A DNA stretch of 15,150 bases from Pseudomonadota bacterium (GCA_023436825.1 JAEZHS010000224.1:1-15150), one strand, 5' to 3'. Counted from the stretch's first letter, positions 1 through 9,097 are shown. Notes: generated by a model not told the origin, from the sequence alone. Numbers and translations are program-made.

Positions 1-1442
1 GCCTCGACCATGTCGTGGCCTGGGACGAATCCGAGCGCCGGCACGTCTATGTCGACGACGGTGACCTCGTGTTCAAAGGCAACGAGATCGTCCATGTCGG
101 CCCGGGCTACGCCGGCACGGCCGACACCACGATCGACGGCAAGGGATTCATGGCGATCCCGGGTTTCGTCAACGTGCACAGCCATCCCTTCTCCGAGCCC
201 GCCAACAAGGGACTGACGGAGGAGTACGGCAGCGACAAGCTCGGCCAGAGCTCGCTCTACGAATACCTGCCGGTGTTCGGGCTCGATGCCGAGGATGCGG
301 GGCCCTCGACGATGGTGGCGATGTCGGAGCTCCTGAAGAGCGGCGTCACCACCATCTCCGACCTGTCGATGAGCCGAGAGGGCTGGATCGACGACCTTGC
401 AGCGACCGGCATCCGCGCCGTCGTCTGCCCGATGATGCGCCAGGGCTACTGGTACACCAAGAACGGCCATACGGTAGAATACGCCTGGGACGAAAAGGCC
501 GGGGAGAAGGCCTTCGGCGCGGCGATGAAGACCATCGACGCCGCCATGAAGCATCCGAGCGGGCGTATCTCCGCGATGGTCGGCCCGTCGCAGATCGACA
601 CCTGCAAGGAAGGCTACTTCAAGGAGGCTCTCCAGGAAGCCAAGCGGCGCAACATCCCGATGCAGACGCATGCCTGCCAGGCCGTCGTCGAGTTCTATGA
701 GATGGTGCATCGCCACGGTAAGACACCCATTGAATGGCTCGATTCGATCGGCGTGCTGGGGCCGGACCTGGTGATCGGCCACGGCATCTTCCTGAGCGAT
801 CATCCGCAGATCCACTACCCGCACGCCAACGACTTCGAGATGCTGCGGGACTCGGGCGCGGCGGTCGCGCATTGCCCGACGGTCTTCGCCCGCCGCGGCA
901 TGGTGCTGAACTCGATCGGCCGGTACATGAATGCCGGCATCACCGTCGGCATCGGCACCGACACCTTCCCGCACAACATGGTCGATGAGATCAGGCTCGC
1001 CTGCTACGTCGCCCGCGTCTTCACCAGCAACTACAAGATGGGCACGACGCGGCACGCCTTCGAGGCGGCGACCGTTGGCGGCGCCAAGATCCTGCGCCGA
1101 CCCGACCTCGGCCGCCTGGCGCCGGGCTGCAAGGCCGACTTCTCGCTGGTCGACATGAGCCATCCCTACATGCAGCCAGCGCACGAGCCGGTCAGGAGCC
1201 TGATCTATTCCGCGAGCGAGCGCGCCATCCGGCACGTCTACGTCGACGGCGCGCAAGTCGTGAAGGACGGCAAGGTGCTGACGGTCGATGTCGAGGCCGC
1301 GACCGCAGGGCTGGTCGAAGGCCAGCGCAAGCGGCTGAAGACGGTGCCGCAGCGCGACTGGGCCGGCCGCACCGCCGACCAGCTCGCCCCGCCGGTCTAT
1401 GGCACCAGGGAGCGCCTGCCGCAGTCGAGGCCGGTGACCTAG
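1..1442 (+). CDS. Metal-dependent amidohydrolase (chlorohydrolase/deaminase type), 5'-partial
   Basis: Hydrolase of the amidohydrolase superfamily, ATZ/TRZ-guanine deaminase-like branch, which usually deaminates or dechlorinates N-heterocycles or hydrolyses related amides in the cytoplasm. The frame is open to the left edge and reads [20 protein letters not shown], a typical N-terminal strand of this family, so the true start lies upstream; a GTG at 15 is probably not the start. Metal-site motifs are in order: HSH (VNVHSHPF, near nt 180), a His in THACQ (near 669), a His in GHGIF (near 780) and the Asp of [10 protein letters not shown] (near 960). The C-terminal end ([14 protein letters not shown], then [16 protein letters not shown]) is the usual small beta-sandwich closure. 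The exact substrate cannot be read from sequence. It lies just before an oligopeptide-type ABC ATPase pair, so its substrate may be what that transporter imports (inference). Confidence 0.9.
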   Translation, partial: LDHVVAWDESERRHVYVDDGDLVFKGNEIVHVGPGYAGTADTTIDGKGFMAIPGFVNVHSHPFSEPANKGLTEEYGSDKLGQSSLYEYLPVFGLDAEDAGPSTMVAMSELLKSGVTTISDLSMSREGWIDDLAATGIRAVVCPMMRQGYWYTKNGHTVEYAWDEKAGEKAFGAAMKTIDAAMKHPSGRISAMVGPSQIDTCKEGYFKEALQEAKRRNIPMQTHACQAVVEFYEMVHRHGKTPIEWLDSIGVLGPDLVIGHGIFLSDHPQIHYPHANDFEMLRDSGAAVAHCPTVFARRGMVLNSIGRYMNAGITVGIGTDTFPHNMVDEIRLACYVARVFTSNYKMGTTRHAFEAATVGGAKILRRPDLGRLAPGCKADFSLVDMSHPYMQPAHEPVRSLIYSASERAIRHVYVDGAQVVKDGKVLTVDVEAATAGLVEGQRKRLKTVPQRDWAGRTADQLAPPVYGTRERLPQSRPVT

Positions 1443-1457
1443 ATGTTGCAACGAAAC

Positions 1458-1526
1458 TGTCATCCCGAGCGAAGCGAGGGACCTTTGAGACCACAGGAAA
1501 GGTCCCTCGCTGTGTTCGGGATGACA
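1458..1526. repeat. Long hairpin (REP-like) repeat, copy 1
   Basis: Two 29-base arms (1458-1486 and 1498-1526) are inverted copies of each other except for a 4-base block, separated by an 11-base loop. The left arm begins TGTCATCCCGAG and ends GGGACCTTT. A second copy of the same unit follows the next two genes. Units of this appearance are familiar as dispersed, non-coding hairpins in many GC-rich proteobacterial genomes. It fills most of the gap between the amidohydrolase stop and the oppD-like start, so it can affect readthrough or mRNA stability between them. Confidence 0.85.
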
Positions 1527-1540
1527 CCGAGTGTGATCCT

Positions 1541-2562
<1,022 letters not shown>

Positions 2563-2566
<4 letters not shown>

Positions 2567-3621
2567 GCGAAGCGCTGCTCTCCGTCTCAGGCCTCACCAA
2601 GCATTTCCCGGTGAAGCGCGGGATCGTGTTCCAGAGTTCGGTGGGCACCGTGCGCGCGGTCGACGGCCTCACCTTCGACGTGGCGCCCGGCGAGACGCTG
2701 GCGCTGGTGGGCGAATCGGGCTGCGGCAAGTCGACGACCGGCCGCATGGTGCTGCGCCTGATCGAGGCCACTTCGGGCACGATCCGCTTCGCCGGCTGCG
2801 ACGTCCGCGCGCTCGATCGCGGCGCGCTGCGTGATCTGCGCCGCGACATGCAGATCATCTTCCAGGATCCGTATGCCTCGCTGAACCCGCGTCTCACCGT
2901 CGGCGACACGCTGGCCGAGCCGCTGCGCCTGCACGGGCTGGCGTCGGGCGCCAGTCTGCGCCAGCGCATCGATCAGCTTCTGGGCGAAGTCGGCCTGTCC
3001 GCGTGGCACGCGTTACGCTATCCGCACGAATTCTCCGGCGGCCAGCGCCAGCGCATCGGCATCGCCCGCGCACTTGCCTCGCAACCCAAGCTGATCGTCT
3101 GCGACGAGCCGGTATCGGCGCTCGACGTCTCGATCCAGGCGCAGGTCATCAACCTGCTGCAGGATCTCAAATGCCGGCTCGGCCTCTCCTACATCTTCAT
3201 CGCCCACGACCTCGCGGTAGTGCGCCACATCAGCGACCGCGTCGCCGTCATGTACCTCGGCAAGATCGTCGAGCTGGCGCCCAAGAAGAGCCTGTTCGCG
3301 ATGCCGCGCCATCCCTACACCCAGGCGCTCTTGTCGGCCGTGCCGGTGCCCGATCCAACCGCCCAGCGCGCACACATCCGACTGGCGGGCGACGTGCCGA
3401 GTCCGCTCAACCCACCCGCCGGCTGCCGCTTCCACACGCGCTGCGCCCATGCCCAGGACCGCTGCCGCAAGGAGGAGCCGCTACTGCGGCCCGTCGGCGC
3501 GCAGGGCCAGGTCGTGGCCTGCCACTTCGCCGAAAGCATCACGGCGCCGGCCCTCGTGCCCGAAGCCGAGCCACCCTATGCGCGCCGACTGGCGGCGCTA
3601 CGCAAGCTTGCGGCGGCTTAG
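2563..3621 (+). CDS. Oligopeptide/dipeptide-type ABC transporter ATP-binding protein (OppF/DppF-like)
   Basis: Second ATPase of the importer, expected to pair with the preceding OppD-like subunit in a heterodimer. The ATG overlapping the upstream TGA is chosen over an in-frame ATG 120 bases earlier, because the ABC domain ([16 protein letters not shown]) begins directly after it; this gives 352 residues. Walker [10 protein letters not shown] is at residues 50-58, then Q-loop [11 protein letters not shown], signature FSGGQRQR, Walker [13 protein letters not shown] and H-loop IAHDL. The VKRG insertion after the first strand is typical of OppF rather than OppD. The C-terminal oligopeptide-transporter extension with [10 protein letters not shown] is complete. 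A hairpin repeat begins 6 bases after the stop. Ligand specificity cannot be deduced from the ATPase. Confidence 0.95.
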
Positions 3622-3626
3622 CCCTT

Positions 3627-3694
3627 TGTCATCCCGAGCAAAGCGAGGGACCTTTCCTGCAGCTCAAAGGCCCCTTGCTACGCTCGGGGTGACA
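3627..3694. repeat. Long hairpin (REP-like) repeat, copy 2, between convergent genes
   Basis: Arms of 29 bases (3627-3655 and 3666-3694) form an imperfect inverted repeat around a 10-base loop. The left arm differs from that of copy 1 at a single base (GCAAAG for GCGAAG). It exactly fills the space between the oppF-like stop and the stop of the convergent glutathione S-transferase-like gene, which starts one base after the right arm. This placement fits a bidirectional transcript end or mRNA-stabilising stem; there is no T-tract of a classical terminator. Confidence 0.85.
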
Positions 3695-3695
3695 G

Positions 3696-4325
3696 TTACG
3701 ACTTGGCGGACGGCGGCACCGCGTAGTCGGCCGGATACGTCGCCGTGAATGCCGGCAGCGCCTCGCAGCGGTCGGAGACGGCGTCGAGCGCCGGATAGCG
3801 GCCAACCGGCAGCAAGTCGGATACGGCAAGCCGAACGTAGCGCATCATGCAGGCGGTCGTGATCCAGGTCTGGCTCAGGCGTTCGTCCACAGGCCAAGGC
3901 AGGTTCGCCAGCGCAGCCAATCCGCCCTCGGCCTGGGTGCGGCAGCGCGCGATCCAGTCGGGCCAGCGATAGCGCTCGGGCCGGACCAGGCGCTCGTAAC
4001 CGATGCCCATGACCTTGTCGATCGTGCCGCTCGCCAGCGCGATCCGCTGCAGAGCCTGACGGCGCGCCAGACCGCTGCCGGGCAGCAAGGCGCGTTCAGG
4101 TCCGACCTCCTGGTCGAGCCAGTCAAGGATCGCCGCCGAATCAATCAGCGTTGCGCCGTCGTCGAGGATCAGCGAAGGAATGCGGCCCAGCGGATTGGTG
4201 GTCCGCATGGAATCGAAATCGCCAAAGACCGATCGCGTATCGTGCTCAAAATCGAAGCCGAGCAGGCGCAGGCTGATCGCGACGCGGCGTGTATAGGGCG
4301 AGTCGTACTGTCCAACGAGAATCAT
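3696..4325 (-). CDS. Glutathione S-transferase family protein
   Basis: Soluble 209-residue GST, full length for the family. The N-terminal thioredoxin-like domain (about residues 1-80) starts MILVGQYDSPYTRRVAISL, where Ser9 in the SPYTRR turn is the candidate catalytic residue that activates glutathione. It contains the cis-Pro segment GRIPSLIL and the gamma-glutamyl-binding DSAAI motif (Asp in place of the more common Glu). The rest is the helical C-terminal domain, ending near FTATYPADYA. Typical roles are conjugation of glutathione to electrophiles or glutathione-dependent reduction or isomerisation; the substrate is not evident. The ATG start is clear because the first beta strand begins immediately. 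It is convergent with the ABC genes and divergent from the cupin operon, sharing a roughly 100-base intergenic region in which I see no convincing promoter boxes. Confidence 0.92.
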   Translation of the reverse strand: MILVGQYDSPYTRRVAISLRLLGFDFEHDTRSVFGDFDSMRTTNPLGRIPSLILDDGATLIDSAAILDWLDQEVGPERALLPGSGLARRQALQRIALASGTIDKVMGIGYERLVRPERYRWPDWIARCRTQAEGGLAALANLPWPVDERLSQTWITTACMMRYVRLAVSDLLPVGRYPALDAVSDRCEALPAFTATYPADYAVPPSAKS

Positions 4326-4415
4326 GACGCAATTCTAGGACGGTTTCGCGCCTCGGCTCCACCGCTGGACTCGTCGCCGACGGCTCTCCAGAGTCGACGC
4401 CAATCAAGACTCGAT

Positions 4416-4421
4416 GGAGGG
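4416..4421 (+). promoter_or_regulatory. Ribosome binding site deciding the cupin start
   Basis: GGAGGG lies 4 bases before the ATG at 4426 (6 bases counted from GGAG). It sits inside the longer in-frame reading that would start at 4414, so the downstream ATG is the likelier start. Confidence 0.6.
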
Positions 4422-4425
4422 ATGG

Positions 4426-4872
4426 ATGGCGCTTCCCCAAGACATACGGCCGGTGAACAGCGAGCTCGCCGATTCGATCACGCGGTCGTCGGAGATCCCC
4501 TGGATCGAGACCAAGCCCGGGCAGGCCTGGACCAAAGTGCTGTGGGTCGGTCCCGAGTCCGGCCGCTGGGCCGTGCTCTTGAAATGGAGGAAAGGCTACG
4601 TCGCACCGCCGCACAAGCACCTGTCGGCCGCCTTCGCCTTCGTTCTTTCGGGCAAGCTGCAGGTCCGCGACAACATCTACAATGCCGGCGACTTCCTGCA
4701 CGAGGTCAACGGCATGGTGCACGGCGCCACGACGGCGCTGGAGGACACCGAGTACCTGTTCTTCTGCGACGGGCCCGTCCTGTTCTTCGACAAGGACGGC
4801 TTCACCGGCTATCGCGGCTGGGAGGAAGTGCTGCGCCTGCAGCAGTCGGCGGTCGCCCACGCCGCCGAATGA
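4426..4872 (+). CDS. Small cupin-domain protein (2,4'-dihydroxyacetophenone dioxygenase-like)
   Basis: Single-domain cupin of 148 residues. Start at 4426 is preferred over the in-frame ATG at 4414 because of the GGAGGG just before it. Cupin motif 1 is seen as GYVAPPHKHLSAAFAFVLSG with metal ligands His63 and His65; the Glu usual later in this motif is replaced by small or hydrophobic residues. Motif 2 is NAGDFLHEVNGMVHG with His99 as the last ligand. The overall pattern (VAPPHKH, a GKLQVRD strand, GDFLHEVNG) resembles the ChrR-like or dihydroxyacetophenone-dioxygenase-like cupins, which can cleave C-C bonds with Fe, but many relatives are uncharacterised. It is the first gene of a tight plus-strand cluster; its stop overlaps the next ATG (ATGA). 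Function as an oxygenase is inference. Confidence 0.88.
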   Translation: MALPQDIRPVNSELADSITRSSEIPWIETKPGQAWTKVLWVGPESGRWAVLLKWRKGYVAPPHKHLSAAFAFVLSGKLQVRDNIYNAGDFLHEVNGMVHGATTALEDTEYLFFCDGPVLFFDKDGFTGYRGWEEVLRLQQSAVAHAAE

Positions 4873-5672
4873 TCCAACAAATCGACGACTTCCGCGCCGA
4901 GGCAGCCGAGCTTCACCGGCTGCTGATCGGGCTCAGTGACAGCGACTGGGCTCGGCCCACCCAGTTCAAGGCCTGGACGATCGACGACATCGTTCGCCAT
5001 CTGCACATGGGCGACAGGATGGCGCTCGCCTCGGCGTCCGATCCCGTCGAGTTCACGGCGCTGATGGCCGACATCCAGGCCGAGCGGAAAAAAGGACTGA
5101 GCCGCATCGACGAGACGCGGCAGCGGCTGAACGGACTGGGCGGTCGTCCCCTGCTCCAGCACTGGCACGAAACGGCCGAACGGCTGTGCGACGCACTGGC
5201 TAAGAAGCCTGCCGACGCGCGGCTGAAATGGGCCGGACCGGACATGGGCGTGCGGATGTTCACGACCGCGCGCCAGATGGAGACGTGGTCGCACGCCCAG
5301 GCAATCTACGACCTTCTAGGCATCGAGCGGCCGGCAGCATCGCCGCGCCTGCGCAACATCGCCGAGATCGGCGTGCGCACCTTCGGCTGGGCCTACCGCA
5401 ATCGCGGCCTACCTGTGCCACCCATCGCGCCGTCAGTACGTCTCGACACACCGTTCGGCGAGACCTGGGAATGGAAGGCGTCTCCAAGCGACAAGGTCGA
5501 GGGCGATGCCATCGCCTTCTGCCAGGTCGTGACGCAGACCCGCAACGTCGCCGACACGCCCCTCTCGGTCCACGGCGACGCGGCCAGGCACTGGATGAGC
5601 ATCGTGCAGTGCTTCGCCGGTCCGCCCGAGATACCGCCGCCGCCCGGCACCCGCCACCGTTCGCCCCGCTGA
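4869..5672 (+). CDS. DinB/maleylpyruvate isomerase-like metal-binding protein (TIGR03084-like)
   Basis: A 267-residue four-helix-bundle protein of the DinB-2/mycothiol-dependent maleylpyruvate isomerase superfamily. The N-terminal bundle shows FKAWTIDDIVRHLHMGDRMA with His44 (and His46) and later RQMETWSHAQAIYDLL with Glu138 and His142, giving the expected His...Glu...His metal site. The C-terminal part (about 165-255) contains beta strands (VRLDTPFGETWEW, PLSVHGDAARHW), as in the TIGR03084 group. Members may act as thiol-dependent isomerases or transferases, but this group has no established reaction. The ATG overlaps the cupin stop, so translation is probably coupled. The open frame extends much further upstream, but that part is a shadow of the cupin gene. 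The next gene starts 7 bases after its stop. Confidence 0.85.
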   Translation: MIQQIDDFRAEAAELHRLLIGLSDSDWARPTQFKAWTIDDIVRHLHMGDRMALASASDPVEFTALMADIQAERKKGLSRIDETRQRLNGLGGRPLLQHWHETAERLCDALAKKPADARLKWAGPDMGVRMFTTARQMETWSHAQAIYDLLGIERPAASPRLRNIAEIGVRTFGWAYRNRGLPVPPIAPSVRLDTPFGETWEWKASPSDKVEGDAIAFCQVVTQTRNVADTPLSVHGDAARHWMSIVQCFAGPPEIPPPPGTRHRSPR

Positions 5673-5679
5673 GGACATC

Positions 5680-6468
5680 ATGGCCCGCAAGCCGCAACCG
5701 ATCCGCTCCGACATCGCCTGGAGCAACCGCAAGCGCATCGTCGTGCGTGGCAAGGACCTGCCCAACGAGGTCATCGGCACGCTGAACCTCGGCGACTTCT
5801 CCTACCTGCAGCTCACCGGCCGCATGCCGACGCCGCAGCAGTCGCGCGTCTACAACGCGATCCTGGTCACTTTGGTCGAGCACGGACTGACGCCGAGCGC
5901 CATTGCCGCGCGCATGACCTATGCCGGCGCTCCCGAATCGCTGCAGGCGGCCGTGGCAGCCGGCCTGTGCGGTCTGGGAACGGTGTTCGTGGGCAGCATG
6001 GAGAATGCCGCCAAGCTCCTCTACGACACGCTGCCGCCGGGTTCGTCGGGCATCGACCTTCAGGCCAAGGCCCGCGAGGTGGTCGAGAGCTGGCGGGCTG
6101 CCAAGCGCATCCTTCCCGGCATGGGCCATCCGATCCACAAGCCGGTCGACCCGCGCGCGCCGCGGCTGTTCCAAATCGCCGAGGAATGCGGCCTGTCGGG
6201 CGACTACGTCGCCCTCATGAAGCTGATCGCGGCGGAGGCCGAGCGGCAGTCGGGCAAGTCCCTGCCCGTCAATGCCACCGGCGCCATCGGCGCGCTGTGC
6301 TGCGAGCTGGGCTTCCCCTGGAAGGTCGTGCGCGGCTTCGGCGTGATGGCGCGCGCGGTCGGCCTGGTCGGCCATATCATGGAGGAAGCCGAGCGACCGA
6401 TCGCCAACGAGCTCTGGCTGCGCACCGAAGAGGAAGCCAGCGCGCATATGCGCCAACCCGATGAATAG
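5680..6468 (+). CDS. Citryl-CoA lyase-like protein (citrate synthase superfamily)
   Basis: A 262-residue stand-alone lyase domain resembling the C-terminal citryl-CoA lyase part of ATP-citrate lyase and citrate synthase. Catalytic His equivalents are visible: His68 in LVEHGLTPSA and His150 in GMGHPIHKPVDPR. The CoA/citrate-binding region MARAVGLVGHIMEE follows. In the segment that in ATP-citrate lyase reads NVDG and carries the catalytic Asp, this protein has VNATGAIGA (residues 197-205), with Thr200 where Asp is expected. Known relatives cleave citryl-CoA or related 3-hydroxy-3-carboxyacyl-CoA thioesters to acetyl-CoA and an oxoacid; the true substrate here may differ. GAGGA overlaps the preceding stop and serves as ribosome binding site for the ATG. 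It is the third gene of the cluster, and the epoxide hydrolase follows after 12 bases. Confidence 0.85.
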   Translation: MARKPQPIRSDIAWSNRKRIVVRGKDLPNEVIGTLNLGDFSYLQLTGRMPTPQQSRVYNAILVTLVEHGLTPSAIAARMTYAGAPESLQAAVAAGLCGLGTVFVGSMENAAKLLYDTLPPGSSGIDLQAKAREVVESWRAAKRILPGMGHPIHKPVDPRAPRLFQIAEECGLSGDYVALMKLIAAEAERQSGKSLPVNATGAIGALCCELGFPWKVVRGFGVMARAVGLVGHIMEEAERPIANELWLRTEEEASAHMRQPDE

Positions 6469-6480
6469 AGAGGCCATGCC

Positions 6481-7620
6481 ATGAGCGCCATCAGCCCCTT
6501 CCGCATCGCCGTCGGCGATGATGTGCTTGACGACCTCAAGACCCGCCTGCGTCGCACTCGCTGGCCCGAGGCCGAGCTGGTCCCCGACTGGAGCCAGGGT
6601 GTGCCGCGGCAGTGGATCATGGAGGTTTGCCGCTACTGGGCCGATGGCTACGACTGGAAGAAGCGCGAGGCGTTGCTCAACCGCTTCCCGCAGTTCACCA
6701 CGGCGATCGACGGGCTCGACATCCATTTCGTGCATGCGCGTTCGCCGCATCCCGAGGCGATGCCGCTCCTCATCACCCACGGCTGGCCGGGCTCCATCGT
6801 CGAGTTCCACAAAGTGATCGAGCCGCTGGTCGATCCGGTCGCTCACGGCGGCGATGTTGCCGATGCCTTCCATGTCATCTGTCCGTCGCTTCCCGGCTTC
6901 GGCTTCTCGAGCAAGCCCACGGGCACCGGCTGGGGGATCGATCGCATCGCCGGCGCCTGGACCAAGTTGATGGATCGCCTGGGCTATCCGCGCTACGGCG
7001 CGCAGGGCGGCGACTGGGGCTCGGCCGTGACGACGGCGATCGGCGCGCTCGACGCGGCGCACTGCGCCGGCATCCACATAACGCTCGCCATGTCGACCCG
7101 ACCCAATGTGGTCGGCGAGCCGACGCCCGAGGAGGCGCGTGCACTCAAGGGCATCAAGCACTATGCCGACTGGGACTCGGGCTACTCCAAGCAGCAGTCG
7201 ACGCGACCGCAGACGCTGGCCTATGGGCTCACCGATTCGCCGGCCGGCCAGGCCGCGTGGATCCTGGAGAAGTTCTGGGCGTGGACCGACTGCGACGGTC
7301 ATCCCGAGAACATCCTCGGCCGCGACGAGCTCCTGGACAACGTGATGCTCTATTGGGTGACGGCGACGGCGGCCTCATCGGCTCGGCTGTACTGGGAGAG
7401 TTTCGGGCCGGAGCGGCGTTCCGTCCACAAGGTCGGCGTGCCGACCGGCGTCGCGGTGTTCCCCAAGGAGATCGTCACACCGGTGCGGCGCTGGATGGAA
7501 ACCAACTTCACCAACATCCAGCACTGGAGCGAGATGACCAAGGGCGGCCACTTTGCCGCCTTCGAGCAGCCCGAGCTCTTCGTGCAGGACGTCCGAACGT
7601 TCTTCCGGAAGCTGCGTTAG
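6481..7620 (+). CDS. Epoxide hydrolase (EHN-domain, microsomal-type alpha/beta hydrolase)
   Basis: A 379-residue alpha/beta-hydrolase of the microsomal/juvenile-hormone epoxide hydrolase type, which opens epoxides to diols through an aspartyl-ester intermediate. The N-terminal EHN domain (about 4-110; FRIAVGDDVLDDLKTRLRRT) precedes the oxyanion motif HGWPGS (100-105). The nucleophile is Asp178 in GGDWGS, the acid is Glu330 in VAVFPKEI and the base is His357 in KGGHFAAFEQPE, matching the Asp-Glu-His triad of the mammalian microsomal enzyme. A cap-domain Tyr304 (ARLYWE) could polarise the epoxide. No membrane anchor or signal peptide is seen, so it is probably cytosolic. AGAGAGG lies before the ATG. 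It is the last clear member of the cluster that begins with the cupin; the broken VOC gene follows after 94 bases. Confidence 0.93.
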   Translation: MSAISPFRIAVGDDVLDDLKTRLRRTRWPEAELVPDWSQGVPRQWIMEVCRYWADGYDWKKREALLNRFPQFTTAIDGLDIHFVHARSPHPEAMPLLITHGWPGSIVEFHKVIEPLVDPVAHGGDVADAFHVICPSLPGFGFSSKPTGTGWGIDRIAGAWTKLMDRLGYPRYGAQGGDWGSAVTTAIGALDAAHCAGIHITLAMSTRPNVVGEPTPEEARALKGIKHYADWDSGYSKQQSTRPQTLAYGLTDSPAGQAAWILEKFWAWTDCDGHPENILGRDELLDNVMLYWVTATAASSARLYWESFGPERRSVHKVGVPTGVAVFPKEIVTPVRRWMETNFTNIQHWSEMTKGGHFAAFEQPELFVQDVRTFFRKLR

Positions 7621-7992
7621 CTCATGCTCTTCCGGACCGCGCGCGGGACGCGCCGGTGTTGGGGCGCCTCAAGCATCCGTTGTTAGACTGGGCGACACCC
7701 TGGAGATTGCAAGCATGGCGCTCAAGCGGATGGACAACGTAGGAATCGTCGTCGAAGACCTCAGAGGGACGATTGATTTCTTTCGCGAACTCGGCCTCGA
7801 GCTCGAAGGGCGGGCCACGATCGAAGGAGAATGGGCCGGACGTGTCACTGGACTGGGCGATCAGCGTGTCGAGATTGCCATGATGCGCACACCGGACGGC
7901 CACAGCCGGCTCGAGCTCTCCCACTTCCTCACGCCGCCTGTCGTCGCAGATCACCGGAACGCCCCGGTCGACGCCCTAGGTTCTGTGGACAC

Positions 7993-8786
7993 TTACCGTA
8001 GCCATAGGACGATAGCAGCGATGGTGACGACGGCGAGGTAGTTAGCGGCGGTCTTCTCGAATCGAGTAGCGACGCGGCGGAACTGCTTGAGCCTACTGAA
8101 GCAGCACTCGACGAGATGTCGTTGGGCATAGAGATGCTCGTCGAGCGGATACTTGCGTGCTCGCGACGGATTGTTGGGAATGACGGCGAGTGCGCCCTTG
8201 TCGGCGACGGCGCGGCGGATGCGGTCGCTGTCATAGGCGGTGTCAGCCATCACCGCCTCGGCCGGCAGCCCTTCGATCAAGGGCAAGGCTTGCGGGGCGT
8301 CGCCACGCTGGCCGGCGGTGAGACTGAAGCGGACTGGGCAGCCGAGACCTCGGACGGCGAGGTGGATCTTGGTGCTCAGGCCGCCGCGCGATCGGCCGAG
8401 GGCCTGATCTTCAGCCCCCCTTTTTTCGCCCCCGAAGCATGCTGGTGGGCTCTGACAATGGTCGAGTCGACGATCAAGTACTCGAAGTCCGGATCATCCG
8501 ACATCGCCTCGAAGAGGCGCCGCCAAATACCCTTGCGGCTCCATCGGCTGAAGCGCCGGAATACGCTGTTCCATTCGCCGAACACCCCGGGCAGGTCGCG
8601 CCATGGCGCACCCGTCCGTACGATCCACAACACCCCCTCGACGAACATGCGGTTGTTGCGCCCGGTCGAACCCTTCTGATCCGGCCTGCCAATAATCAGA
8701 GGCGCGATCCGCTCCCACTGACCATCACTCAGCACCAAACGATCTTTCACGCCCAAAGCCGCCTCCAAAGGACAGCTTTGAATCAC
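7993..8786 (-). CDS. IS5-family transposase, two frames joined by programmed -1 frameshift
   Basis: The first frame starts at a GTG (8786; a second GTG at 8735 before LSDGQWERIAPLI is also possible) and contains NNRMFVEGVLWIVRTGAPWR, the helical N-terminal DUF4096-like domain, and the first catalytic Asp in LIVDSTIVRAHQHASG. It ends at 8376 shortly after the A6G6 run. The second frame continues from that run as AEDQALGRSRGGLSTKIHLA and carries the second Asp (AVMADTAYDSD) and the Glu with the Y-(2)-R-(3)-E-(6)-K signature, YAQRHLVECCFSRLK, ending near IVLWLR. A -1 slip on the run gives a full DDE transposase. All three acidic residues are present, so it is likely functional. Confidence 0.9.
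8415..8426 (-). promoter_or_regulatory. A6G6 slippery site for transposase frameshifting
   Basis: Six A followed by six G on the transposase strand, located just after the HASGAKK segment where the first frame must pass into the second. Slippage back by one base continues the DDE domain. Homopolymer pairs of this type are the known frameshift signal in many IS427-group transposases. Confidence 0.75.
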
Positions 8787-9097
8787 AGATCAAACCGCCG
8801 GGGAATCCCTAGAGTCCACAGACCCTAGGCTACCTCCGCGTCATGTTCGCCGTGGACGACATCGACGAGACGCTTGAAAGGCTCCGCACGCGCGGCGCGC
8901 AGCTCGTAGGCGAAGTAGTCCAGTATAAAGACGCGTATCGGCTCTGCTACATCCGTGGGCCTGAAGGGCTTCTCATCGGACTCGCCCAAGAACTCGGCTG
9001 AGCGAGGTTCGTCGCTCCACGGTCGGCCGCGTTCTCGCCAAGCACGATTGGATCGTCAACGCGGGCCGGGCCGCCCGCGAAAGCCGCCGTCAGCAGG

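Larger units (their letters stand above)
7980..8824 (-). mobile_element. IS5-family (IS427-like) insertion sequence, complete
   Basis: An 845 bp element flanked by direct CTAG repeats (7976-7979 and 8825-8828). Imperfect terminal inverted repeats are GTTCTGTGGACA at the left end and, on the opposite strand, GGTCTGTGGACT at the right end. Because the flanking CTAG is palindromic, the exact edge could be one base further out with a TA duplication, as often described for the IS427 group. It carries one minus-strand transposase in two frames joined by an A6G6 run, which is the architecture and size of IS427-group elements. Both ends and the catalytic residues are present, so it looks intact and recently inserted. 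Removal of 849 bases repairs the host VOC frame. Confidence 0.92.
7715..9001 (+). pseudogene. VOC-family (glyoxalase-fold) gene interrupted by an insertion sequence
   Basis: The left part (7715-7979) encodes MALKRMDNVGIVVEDLRGTI and a first beta-alpha-beta-beta-beta module with the ligand-like LELSHF. The right part (8829-9001) continues YLRVMFAVDDIDETLERLRT and ends GLLIGLAQELG before TGA. Joining them across a single CTAG gives an uninterrupted 145-residue VOC protein (438 bases including stop), the usual length for a single-chain VOC enzyme such as a glyoxalase, dioxygenase or resistance-like protein. As it stands, the left part runs into the element and stops at 8041 after 108 residues, lacking the second half of the fold, so it is presumably inactive. 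GGAG lies 10 bases before the ATG. The substrate is unknown. The gap from the epoxide hydrolase suggests it may have its own start signals or be the tail of that operon. Confidence 0.9.

Noticed and set aside
4242..4868. Long in-frame extension before the DinB-like start
   Set aside because: It covers the cupin gene in another frame; the ATG overlapping the cupin stop and the family N-terminus fix the start at 4869.
5260..7302. A 680-codon open frame on the minus strand
   Set aside because: It lies antisense to three well-supported genes with clear active-site motifs; its translation is rich in Arg, Ala, Gly and His without recognisable domains, as expected for a GC-rich shadow frame.
8039..8786. 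The plus-strand frames inside the insertion sequence
   Set aside because: They are shadows of the transposase, whose DDE and YREK residues are on the minus strand.
9060..9079. A 7-bp GC stem with a 6-base loop between the convergent VOC and reductase genes
   Set aside because: There is no T-tract on either side and the stem is short for this base composition, so it is not called a terminator.
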